A stretch of DNA of 64,000 nucleotides, from assembly GCA_036435485.1 (NCBI GenBank), contig CM071599.1, forward strand, positions 209,287,178 to 209,351,177, given 5' to 3'. A program made the position numbers and the translations under genes. The DNA is from Saposhnikovia divaricata (taxonomy: Eukaryota > Streptophyta > Magnoliopsida > Apiales > Apiaceae). The notes beneath the pieces were generated by a model. That model saw only the letters and a program-made list of their open reading frames with translations. It had not been told where the DNA came from and did no database searches. Position 1 is the first letter of the stretch. Each line of letters begins with the position of its first letter. This document shows positions 22,071 through 33,700 of the stretch, piece by piece.

Positions 22071-22174
22071 TTTTCAGTCAGTAAAAAGGGCCAGCATGGC
22101 TCCCATATGAATATTTTGGGCCATCACCCAAATTATATTATGTTATTATTTATTTTAGGTGTTATATTTTTCTT

Positions 22175-22560
22175 GAAAATTATGGTATGATATTTTCGGG
22201 TATATATTAATGATTGTAAGATTTGTTTTAAATTAAAAAGGTAACGTGTTTTAATTCGAAAGAAAATATTAATGATCGAAAGATATAATACGATTGATGT
22301 TTTTAAGTGTTTATAAAAGGTAATATGTTCAACTAAAAGTAAATGTGAAAAAAAGGCAATCGATTAATTATCATTAATTTTATTATGTTAATCGACTAAT
22401 TACCATTAATTATAAGGTGTTTTAATTCGAAAGAAAATATTAATGATGGAAAGATATGGTACGATCGATGTTTTTAGGTATTTATAAAAGGTAATATCTA
22501 GACTAATGACCATTAATTATATTATGTTATTATTTATTTTAGGTGTTTTTATTTTTCTTT
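22175..22560. repeat. Dispersed repeat, copies 2 and 3
   Basis: Near-copy of 21545-21735, then a partial copy with AAAGAAAATATTAATGATGG and TTTATAAAAGGTAATATCT. Between them is an extra TTATTATGTTAATCGACTAA. Confidence 0.7.
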
Positions 22561-22619
22561 AGGTAAATAAGTAAATAGGTAGCAAAAAAAAAATAGATAC
22601 CAAAACTTTCAATATTTCG

Positions 22620-22672
22620 GCTTTTATATATTAGTATAGACAAGCATTTTGCCCGTACTTCGTACACGACAT
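22620..22672 (-). mobile_element. Helitron-like 3' terminus
   Basis: Minus strand: GTACGAAGTACGGGCAAAAT followed by GCTTGTCTATACTAATATA. The GTAC-GAA-GTAC hairpin plus GGGCAAAATGCT resembles the other termini here, but CTAG is changed to CTTG. Confidence 0.4.
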
Positions 22673-22989
22673 CTTATTTAATTTAAAATGACAATACTAA
22701 ATTTAAAAAATTTGATTGATTTCTTAAAAAGATATTATATGCAATTATATAAATAATCAATTCTTAGAAAGATATTCTATATAGTTATATAAGTATTTAA
22801 TAAAATAATGATATGCTAAAATTTATATAAAAAAAGTAGCATACAATTTTATTTTAACAATGTTGAAAATTTATTTAATCCATCAAAATCTGCAATAAAA
22901 GTAATTAATATTTTTATAATGGAAAACAATAATAAATTTTCTTCATTATTCAAATGAGTAAATGATAATCCCTTCACCCCCATTGACTC

Positions 22990-23330
22990 CAAAACATTAA
23001 ACCTCATATAATATCAAGAACATATTATATTAACCATGAGACCTCATAGTTAATATAATATGTAAATGTTAGAGAACAATGAGACCACATTTCAAGCAAT
23101 TTTTTAATTTTTTTTTTGTTAATTTTTTTTATGAATGGATAGACGGTAGAATTATAAGACTTTTTTGTGAAGATACCCCTAGCGGGGCCCTTTAAAATAG
23201 CTTGAAATGTAGTGAATATGTGTGTTCTAACTGTTCTCATTTTAATTTTTTTTTTTTGTTAATTTTTTTTATGAATGGATAGAGGGTAGAATTATAAGAC
23301 TTTTTTTTGTGAAATAGCTTGAAAGTCTTT
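22990..23330. mobile_element. MITE-like element, copy 3 of the family, partly duplicated
   Basis: It contains GATACCCCTAGCGGGGCC and ATGAATGGATAGACGGTAG, as in copies 1 and 2. A block TTTTTTATGAATGGATAGA...ATTATAAGACTTTTTT occurs twice (about 23125 and 23264). A 13-bp hairpin stem ATATTATATTAAC/GTTAATATAATAT spans 23022-23061. Confidence 0.65.
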
Positions 23331-25382
23331 CACCATGGCTCTCGCTTTCTGAAATTGTTGAATTTTAATTTTATTGACTTTATTATATTAAAAGTATGTT
23401 CTTATTGAAACGAATATAATAATTTGAATTTGAATAATATTTTTAAACTACTTATTTTGATGGGTTGTTAATTTTTTTGTGATCAACTTAGAGGGGTGAC
23501 CAAAAATAAAATTAATGGGAATACATAAACACATTATCCACGTTATGATAAACAGTACCTATAAAATGGAAGTTGCTTCTGTGGTTCAGGCTTGTTAATT
23601 ACTTCAATACTTTATTAGCTTGATCATCATGTAGACCATCTTTTTTTTATCACTTATGTTGCTGCTATGTAGTCTATGTGTAACTAACATCTTTCTTTTT
23701 ATCACTTATGTTGTGGCTATGTAGTCTATCTGTAACTAAACATTTCTCTCTGCTTGTAATCTATATTTATAAATGCAAACTTCTTCTTCTTGTATTGTAT
23801 TTGTTTTCAATATTTAAAATTATGTAGCTGGAGAAGAAGAGAAAGGCTGGAGGTGCAATCGTAATACTACAGCATTACTGAAAATAAGTACAATATCATA
23901 ATAGAATTTTTTGTTTCAATCTAAATTTTGTCGCTCAAAATGCCGTGTAATGACAAAAAGGGCCATTAAAGAAATAAAGAAGATTAAAAAAATGAAGGAT
24001 AATACTGTTTACCAAAAACACAGGTCTCCGCAAGAAGCTCACTTATTCACTTTTATCTTCTAATAATGTATGATTACAAATTATAACAATCACATTTTCC
24101 ACTACCTATTCTATCTCAAAAAGCCAACTAAACTGAAAAAGGGAAAAGTTAGTGCTTTTATATTTTAATGTGGAGCTCAAGTGAAAGTGCTAAATATGAG
24201 ATCATATATGAAGTGAAACGCGAGTAAAGAAGATATTTAGAGCATAAATAAGAGCAATGTTGCCTGACCCAGAGGGCGAGGCTTGTGTCGTGGGTCTGAG
24301 CTTTTAAGTATGCTATTCCACAGTCTCTTCGGAGACATCCGATAAAAAGTATGTTATTCCATAAGACTTTCTGGTACGTAGCATGTCTACCCCATGAACC
24401 TTAAGTTGAACAAATTCATAAATAACATAAACTTGCTTGAAAACAAAATAATGTCTATAATGCTAGATGTATCAAATTGAGTCCCAAGATTATTTACAAA
24501 TAACATGGTGCAAGTAACGTTACATCATGATTGGTTGTAACTGACTGTCTACATATTTTTATTTAAATATAAATATAAAGTGGTTCATTACATTTAATTA
24601 AAATACATAACCAATTAAAATGTCACATGACATGTGGGATTCCACCATTTAAATAAATTATTTGATCGATTTCTAGTATGCTCTTCATCCTTGCTACCTC
24701 TTGTATCGGTACTGTGCCAATGTTATTAACTGGTAATCTTTCCAACTACCTTTGTTATTATGACATGCATGTAAATTCGAAAATTGAAAAGCCAAGCAAA
24801 CATTTTAAAGGTACCTTTCTGGTGTCCTGTATATTATTATAACATCGGGTAATTCATTAAAACTTTAATTCTTAAATGCCAAATCAAAATCAAAACCAAA
24901 AAAATATTATCCTGTCTAATTTTTAATATTTTGAAATCAATAAAAACTTAACTTTTAAGGCCAAATTAAAAATCGGAACCAAACATATATGACTCGTCCC
25001 TACTTCAGGGGGTTGAGATGTTAATTTGGTGAAAAACCCAGCTTTCAAATCTGAAAAGTGCAAACATGCGTCAAAATCCAGCAGTGTGAAGATTTGAGCG
25101 GCTTGGACTTGAAGGTGAAAAATGACATAGATAGATTTGGGTAATGACAAAAAGGAGCATAAAAAAAATAAAGAAAGATAAAAAAAATAAAGGATAATAG
25201 TAGAGATTTAGATTTGGATCTATCCAATTGGGTTACTCCAAATGTTGTGTAATGATAAAAAATAGTATATGTTTAGATTTGGGTCGATCCAATCTAAATT
25301 TCCAAATGCCGTGTAATGGTAAAAAGGGGCATCAAAGAAATAAAGAAGATTAAGAAAATGAAGGATAATAGTATCACTGACG
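23331..25382. other. AT-rich intergenic DNA
   Basis: No gene. A 52-bp tandem duplication lies at 23649-23752 (ATCACTTATGTTG...GTCTATGTGTAACTAA). A phrase of the form GCCGTGTAATGACAAAAAGG...AAAGAAATAAAGAAGATTAA occurs near 23943, 25140 and 25310 and again at 27.1-27.2 kb, marking a dispersed repeat around the next array. Confidence 0.5.
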
Positions 25383-26700
25383 GAATTCGAACCATGAAAT
25401 TTTAATAAATAAATTTAATCATGTAATATATTTAATCATTAGATCTAACAGTTCTAATTTTTAACTAAAAATCTAACTGATATTATTCGTTGTATACGAA
25501 TTTTATTATATTTTGTCAATGGTTAGAAGATATGATGTCATATTTTTGGGTATGTAGTAAATAAATTTAATCATGTAATATATTTAATCATTAGATCTAA
25601 CGTTTCTAATTTTTAACTAAAAATTTAACGGATATTATTCGTAATACAGTATACGAATTTTTATGATATTTTGTTAGTAGTTAGAAGATATGATGTCATA
25701 TTTTTGGGTATGTATTAATTATTGCAATATTATGTTTTAAATTAAAAGTCAAAGTGTTTTAATTAGAGAGAAAAAAATTACTGAACGAAATATATGATAT
25801 TTTAGGTATTTATAAAAATTCGAACCTTGAAATTTTAGTAAATAAATTTAATCATGTAATATATTAATCATTAGATCTAACAATTCTAATTTTTAACTAA
25901 AAATCTAACGGATATTATTCGTTGTATACAATTTTTTTTTTATATTTTGTTAGTGGTTAGAATATATGATGTCATATTTTTGGGTATGTATTTTGTAAAT
26001 AAATTTAATCATGTAATATATTTAATCATTAGATATAACAGTTCTAATTTTTAACTAAAAATCTAACGGATATTATTTGTTGTATATGAATTTTTATGAT
26101 ATTTTGTTAGTGGTTAGAAGATATGATGTCATATTTTTGTGTATGTATTAATTATTGCAATATTATGTTTTAAATTAAAAGTCAACGTATTTTAATTAGA
26201 GAGAAAACAATTATTGATTGGAAGATATGATATTTTAGGTATTTATAAAAATTCGAACTTTGAAATTTTAGTAAATAAATTTAATCATGTAATATATTTA
26301 ATCATTAGATCTAACAGTTCTAATTTTATCTAAAAATCTAACTGATATTATTCGTTGTATACGAATTTTTATTATATTCTGTTAGTGATTAGAAGATATG
26401 AAGTCATATTTTTGGGTATGTATTTAGTAAATAAATTTAATCATATAATATATTTAATCATTAGATCTAATAGTTATAATTTTAAACTAAAAATCTAACT
26501 GATATTATTCGTTGTATACGAATTTTTATTATATTTTGTTAGTGGTTAAAAGATATGATGTCATAGTTTTGGGTATGTATTAATTATTTCAATATTATGT
26601 TTTAAATTAAAAGTCAACGTGTTTTAATTAGAGAGAAAAAAAATTATTGATTGGAAGATATGATATTTTATGTATTTATAAAAGGTAATATCATCAATTA
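25383..26700. repeat. Higher-order tandem repeat, about 433 bp x 3
   Basis: TAAATAAATTTAATCATG starts six sub-blocks at about 25406, 25557, 25838, 25995, 26271 and 26426. Spacings alternate near 155 and 280 bp, so the larger unit is about 432-433 bp repeated three times. Long sub-blocks contain AAGTCAACGTGTTTTAATTA and a TATTTATAAAAATTCGAAC join. No coding frame. Confidence 0.88.
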
Positions 26701-27245
26701 TAACTAAACATCTTTTAATTGAAAAAGGCAATCGGCTAATTATCATTAATTATATTATTAATAGAAAAATGAAGGATAATAGTAGAGGTTTAGATTTGGG
26801 TCGTTCCAAATGCTGATTAGAGAGAAAAAGAATTATTGATCGGAAGATATGATATTTTAGGTATTTATAATAGGTAATATCATATCAATTATAAGTAAAC
26901 ATCTTTTAATTGAAAAAGGCACTCGGTTGATTATCATTAATTATATTATTAATAAAAAAAATGAAGGATAATAGTAGAGCTTTAGATTCGGGTCGATCTA
27001 ATTGGGTTGCTCCAAATGCTGTGTAATGATAAAAAATAGTATAAATTTAGATTTGGGTCCATCCAATCTAAATTGGATCGCTCCAAATGCTGTGTAATGA
27101 CAAAAAGGGACATCAAAGAAATAAAGAAGATTAAAAAAATGAAGGATAAAAGTAGTAATTTTCCTGTGTAATGACAAAAATGGGCATCAAAGAAATAAAG
27201 AAGATTAAAAAAATGAAGGATAAAAGCAGTAATTTTCGAAATGCA
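26701..27245. repeat. Dispersed repeat copies flanking the array
   Basis: GAAGGATAATAGTAGAG...TTTAGATTTGGGTC and CTGTGTAATGACAAAAA...AAAGAAATAAAGAAGATTAA occur several times, twice in tandem at about 27091-27230. No gene. Confidence 0.65.
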
Positions 27246-27761
27246 ATGCTAGCAGACATTAGGAATATATTGAATTGATATTGATGATTAACATTGATAT
27301 TGATATTGATATGTAAGGAACTTAATTTTTTATGATTGTAATATACTGTAGTTGATTTTTAAAAAAAAATGATTGTAATATAGTTTATCAAAATATTTGA
27401 ATTTTTTATTTAAATAATAAATATATGATAAGTTCACACTTATTTTATGATTATTTACAAGTGAATAAGTATTCAATGCTAAAAAATAAATTTTCCGAGG
27501 TAAGAGTCTATAAAGTAGATGTGTAGATGAACTAAAACGTCAAAAAATTTGAAATACTAGCGTTACATGTTAGAGAAACTCGAATGCAAATTGAATTGAC
27601 GCGTGCCCATGTTAGAGAAATATGTAATGTCTTTGATAAACCCAAACCCGGAACCTGATGTTAGAGAAATATATAATGTCTTTGATAAACCCAAACCCGG
27701 AACCTGGTTATTAACTTGCTGTTCAAAAGCATAAAACCTAGGTTTTTTAGCCGCCGCTGTG
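27246..27761 (+). promoter_or_regulatory. Upstream region of the KEN-like gene, with a 49-bp tandem duplication
   Basis: A block starting ATGTTAGAGAAATAT and ending AAACCCGGAACCTG occurs at about 27609 and 27658, ending about 50 bp before the start codon. This is probably 5' UTR or core promoter. No convincing TATA box could be fixed. The sequence around the start is CCGCCGCTGTGATGG. Confidence 0.5.
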
Positions 27762-30700
27762 ATGGATAAAAGCGAAGAAGAGATGAAGGCAACTGACCAT
27801 GAAGATAAAGTAGAAGCAAGTAAAGAAAAGAAGAGAAGGATTGCAGATAAAAAGAAGTATAAAAAAAAAGCTGAGAGAGTGAGTCAGTTGTTAGATGAGG
27901 AGAAAGATTCTGAGTGCCTTGACTTGATCAATACATTTGATCAAGATGCTGCCTTACGTAATCAAAAAATCTTTGAATCAAAGGTTTATTGTCTATCAAA
28001 CCTTAACATGCCTGGTCCCCAAGGTGAGAGTTTACTATGTTAGATTATATTTTATAATCTAATAATAATTATGGGCTTACAAATTAAAGACAATTATTTT
28101 TAATGTTTATTCTATATTTGGACTAATTAAGTGGTCTTAAATAAAGAGTCCAATAACATCTTATTCGGTATGGGCTTTGTGTAATACCCAATAGTATATT
28201 CTATATTTGGACTAATTAAGTGGTCTTAAATAAAGAGTCCAATAACATCTTATTCGGTATGGGCTTTGTGTAATACCCAATAGTAATCTAATTAGGGTTA
28301 ATGGGGTCTAATTAGAGTATTATATAAAGAACATAATAGGGTCTTGGTCCCCAAGGCTAATTCACAACCTCTACTCCTCTATTCCCATCAGTTAGAGCGA
28401 GATACGGTTAAAGGCGAATCAAGTCTGTGGAAGATCAAGTTCCATAATCCGTATTCATATCTACTATCATGGAATCAGGTACGCTTTCGCACTACAGTTT
28501 TATCGTGTAACCTTGATAATATCACATAAGATGATCCGTGGTTATTTATTTAGATCTAACAATTGGTATCCGAGCCTATCTTATGTTGAATTATTAAGGT
28601 TGATCATATATTATATGATTGTTATTTTTATCTCGATTACAATTATGGTGTGTATTGTTGATTGATATCCATGATACTCGTTTCATGATTTCGCAATTAC
28701 ATGTATATATTTCGAGACATCAGGATTAATTATATATTATATGATGATATACATGTGTTCGTTTTTTTAATGAGACCAAAATTGAATTTTGCCATGGTCT
28801 GCCTAGTCTTGGTCTTGTCGATTTTAGTTTCTTGGAATCAGGAAATCGTGTGTTTATTTTTTTTATTAGATGACATGATTTCTTAGTTGTAAAATATGAT
28901 TTACATGTACCATGCTATTGTGAATTATGTGTTCACATATTTGTTTTGTCGTGCTGTGTGAACAAGATCACGTATGAGCTATGTTTGGTGGTTCCTGCCA
29001 TTAGTTTAGGTGTGAAGCGCCATTACCATGTTATCATATATCTGTTTTCTATTCGGATAATAATATAATTTTTGAACGTTATTTATCATGCTTGTGTTGG
29101 AATCAATTTTTCATATTCAATTAATATGATGAAGTTTTATTTCGTATTTGGGCACATTATTTTTTTGAAAAATAATAATTATTTATTTTTCGTCCTTTTA
29201 TTTCGCGAATAAGTAAGTTGAAGCAAAATATTGCCAAAGTGATATTTATGTGTAGATTTATTTATTTTTGAAATATTAGGATGTGTATGTTTATTATTTA
29301 TGCGTTATAATAATCGGCCCAAAGGAAGATTATTTAATGGCCAAATAATGGATATACGTGCGGGAATAAATATGTAATAATTATAAATTTTTCATGTGAG
29401 TAATAAACCGGCCCAAAGGAAGGTTATTGCTTGACCGAATTTATTATTAATATTTGATTTCTGCGTGGAGAGTACCACTTGCAAGTTAATATTTCTGTCC
29501 AAAGACTAAATATTAATGTTGTGCTAGGTATCTTGTTTGAATGGGCCCACACACACTATAGTATTTAAATTCATGTTTTTTTTGTGTGCTATTATGTATG
29601 CATATGACATGAATTTTTCTATTATTCGAGCTTATATTTTTTTTGTTCTAAATTGCTAGTTAATACATCTGCTGCTAATATAACTGCCAACATGAACTCC
29701 ATTCCTGTGCTTAACGGCACAAACTTTAAGAGCTGGAAAGAGAACGTTATGTTAGTTCTCGGCTGCATGGATTTTGACTATGCTATAAGGAAAGAACAAC
29801 CTCCTTCTCTTACGGATGAAAGTTCTAATACTGAGAAATTGAACTTTGAGAAGTGGGAGCGTTCTAATCGCTTATTGCTCTAGATTTCTTGAGGATGTTG
29901 AGTTTGAGGGGGAAGATATAAAGTCAGGAATGTTGTCTTTGAGGAAGAATTAGTTTCTTTGCCTCGTGTAGTTCAAGATAACAATGTGGATATACCTATA
30001 AAGTTTCTTACTCAAAATCAAGATGATGGTCAAGAAGAGCAAACTCAACAAACTCAAGAGAAAGTGCCACTTAGTAGATCCAGTAAAGACAATAATGGCA
30101 CTTGTGGCTATGTCATAAGTTCAGTGGGAGTTTTATGTATGGTCAAGTTTAGTACCCTGCCGGTTTTGGCATTCGCTGTGGGTATGTTAAGCAGATATTC
30201 GAGTAAACCTGGAATGGATCATTGGATTGTAATTAAATGGGTTATAAGGTACTTGTAAGGAACAAAATATTACATGCTCGTTTATCAGAATTCGAAAAAT
30301 TTGGAGATCATTATGTATTCCAATTCTGATTTTGTTGGTTGTGTAGATACAATAAAATCTACTTCTAGTTAAGTTTTTTTTTTTGTTATGTCTAAACAGA
30401 TAGACATTAAATATCAAGTTATTGTAGAGAGAATGCAATATCAATTAGTGTCTATTGAGTATATAAGAACAAATTCTATGCTAGCAGACCCACTTATTTA
30501 CTAAAGTTTTTGACACCATAAAGTTTTTTTTTGGGCATACTGCTCATATGGGTGTTGTCTCATTGGAGAATATTCAGTTTTAGTGGGAGTTTTTTTTTGT
30601 TTTGTTCTTATATTAGGTACTCAGTTTTTATTGACAATATGGTGATATTTGTGTTTTTGAGTATTCTGCAGAATAAATTTATTTTATTTATATCTCTCTA

Positions 30701-33700
30701 TTGTTCTATATGAGCTATATCTTTCAATTGTGGTTTGACATAAAGTTTGAAAGAATAAAGATTGATCTCACTAAGGTATTAAGGACCAATTGGAAATAGG
30801 CATGATTGAGATCACATTGCATGTAATTTCCAGTTACACATCCATACTTGATCTATGTCATTGAATGTATTAATATGGTGATCATTGAGGATCGAGTTAC
30901 GACAATGTGACGAAGGTTGCTTTGGTTCCATGTTTATATATGAGATGGACCAGATTGACTAAGGAAGATATTTTCTAAAGAATAAACAATTTTGTGCGCA
31001 CTTATGGTTATTGAATGTAATTGTTGTTTGGAACAATTTGTAGCCCAAGTGGGAGATTGTTAGATTATATTTTATAATCTAATAATAATTATGGGCTTAC
31101 AAATTAAAGACAATTATTTTTAATGTTTATTCTATATTTGGACTAATTAAGTGGTCTTAAATAAAGAGTCCAATAACATCTTATTCGGTATGGGCTTTGT
31201 GTAATACCCAATAGTAATCTAATTAGGGTTAATGGGGTCTAATTAGAGTATTATATAAAGAACATAATAGGGTCTTGGTCCCCAAGGCTAATTCACAACC
31301 TCTACTCCTCTATTCCCATCAGTTAGAGCGAGATACGGTTAAAGGCGAATCAAGTCTGTGGAAGATCAAGTTCCATAATCCGTATTCATATCTACTATCA
31401 TGGAATCAGGTACGCTTTCGCACTACAGTTTTATCGTGTAACCTTGATAATATCACATAAGATGATCCGTGGTTATTTATTTAGATCTAACATACTATGC
31501 ACACCCTGTTAAACAGTCCAAAATCTTTGTATTTTAGTGTCTTGTGCAAAATATTTTAGTGTCTTGTGCTTTTTTGCACACTTAACTGTTGTTTGTAGCT
31601 GCTATTGGATAAATTTAAAAGTCTATTGTTTGTCACAATATCAGTGAGAGTTATTTTGGATAATTACTCATTCATAAAATTACAAGTCATTGTCTTTTTA
31701 GTTAAAGTGTGCTCTCTGTAGTAAATCTTCATCTGTACAGTTGATGTATATAGTGTCATGTCATCACCTCCAACACACTGCATATTAGTGCCTTCTGAAA
31801 ACATAAGAATGCATCTTGGGAGCACTTGTTAATGCTAGTCATGTAATAAAAGTTATTTATATTTTTTGTGATATACAAGTGGATCTACAAAGTTTCTATT
31901 GCGTGTTATATATGTTCTCAGACTTGAATTACTAAGTTGTATTATAATTCTGCTCACTGGATGGCTTTTACTTCCTTTTTCAAGATATTAGTTTTTAGGG
32001 TTGGCTTCATTTATTGCTTATCATAGTATTTCATTCTGCATATGGTAACTTGGCGTACTTCTTTCATTGGCACTACGGCATCCAAAGTTTTTCCTTGTTT
32101 TTCTGCTTTTATGTTAGTGAATCTTATTGCTAGATGTAGGGTTCTGAAACTGATCATCCATTTCCAGTACAGAGATAAGCCTGCTGTAGAATGTATAGAA
32201 AAAGACTTTCGCCTTGTTTTGTTGCACCGGCAAAATACTGACTCTAACCAAATGCACCTTACAAGGCCTTTCGCTTTTCGCCAAGCCTTAAACCACTGGT
32301 ACACCAGAGGTCAAGATGAGACAACAGTAGCTAGCTAAAGTGCTGATAAATTATAAAATCTTGCTTTAATGTTCTTTTACTTGCATCCTTTGTTGGAGCA
32401 TTATGTCACCAAGAACATAGTATGAACCAGGTGATAACTCGACAAGCATAACACGAGAATTCCTAAGATGCTTACAAAACTTAAGAGTACAGGGGTTACA
32501 AGTTAATATTAAGTGATGATGTTGGCTCCGCTGAACCAACCTTTGCAATATACTGTATTTTTAGTGCATGTAAGACGTATAATATGCTGAACTTAATAAA
32601 TTGTTAAGGGTATATTTTGGACTGTTTATTATTTTGAACTTTATTATTTGCAAATTTTATGGGTTCCAATGCAAATTTTTTAATGTGACAGAAGCATTAG
32701 CACTACTTCAAGAATGCGAACGCTATGGCCATAAATATCATGATTTCACATTTAATACACGTCTATGTGAAGCGTAAGAATATTTTATTTTTTTTACAAG
32801 AAAGCGTAAGAATATTTGATTTAATTTTTACTTATATATATATACATATATGTATATAGAAGTATTGACATTAGTAAATATCTATATACTGTGTCTTGCA
32901 GGGTCTCTAACTACAAGTGTACAAATTATCATGAAGCCGGATACCAGTTGGATGCTCTTGCCCTTGAGGATCAAACCGATAGCACGCGTCAATTTTGCAA
33001 TGAATTGAGGGAAGAAATTGAAGTTATAATTGAAAGTTTAGAAAAGGATGAAAATGAAAGGGAGAGGGAAGTTGGAAAGATTGAAGCTGCTCAAAAGACA
33101 ACTGAATTGGTGGTAATTTTAATAAGTTTTGTTGGTTGATTTTTCCTGACCCTAATCTTATATATAGCATATTTAAGTCTCACCTTTGATTTGGTGCTCT
33201 GTTTGGTTATAAATATTAGGTTGAAGCTGATAAAATAACTTCAGATGTAGCTCAAAAGACAGTTGAATTGGTGGTAATTTTAGTAAGTTTTCTTGGTTGA
33301 TTTTTCCTGACCCTAATCTTATATATAGCATATTTAAGTCTCACTTTTGATTTGGTGCTCTGTTTGGTTATAAATATTAGGTTGAAGCTGATAAAACAAC
33401 TTCAGATGTAGCTCAAAAGACAGCTGAATTGGTGGTAATTTTAATTAGCGTTCTTAGTTGATTTTCCCTGACCCTAATCTTATATAGCCTATTTAAGTCT
33501 CGCTTTTGATTTGGTGCTCTTTTCTGTTATAAATATTAGGTTGAAGCTGATAAAATAACTTCAGATGTAGCTCAAAAGACAATTGATTTCGTGGTAATTT
33601 TAATAAGTTTTCTTGGTTGATTTTCCTTAATCTTTAGCTTATATAGCCTATATAAGTCTCACTTCTGATTTGGTGATTGGTTTTGTTAAAATAGTTGTAA

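Larger units (their letters stand above)
28038..31492 (+). mobile_element. Young non-autonomous Ty1/copia element in intron 1
   Basis: LTRs at 28038-28561 and 31058-31492 start TGTTAG and end CTAACA, with an exact 5-bp target duplication TACTA (28033-28037, 31493-31497). The primer-binding site TTGGTATCCGAGCC follows the left LTR (initiator Met tRNA type). A polypurine tract CAAGTGGGAGA precedes the right LTR. The LTRs look virtually identical except that the left contains a tandem duplication of about 89 bp. The internal region is only about 2.5 kb, with remnants of gag and RNase H. It starts 14 bp into intron 1 of the KEN-like gene, in sense orientation. Confidence 0.93.

Noticed and set aside
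27759..27761. GTG start one codon before the KEN-like gene's ATG
   Set aside because: Plant nuclear genes start at ATG; 27762 is the first one in frame.
32011..32338. 97-98 codon frames on both strands in intron 1
   Set aside because: They overlap the same DNA, match no family I know and lack splice connections to the gene.
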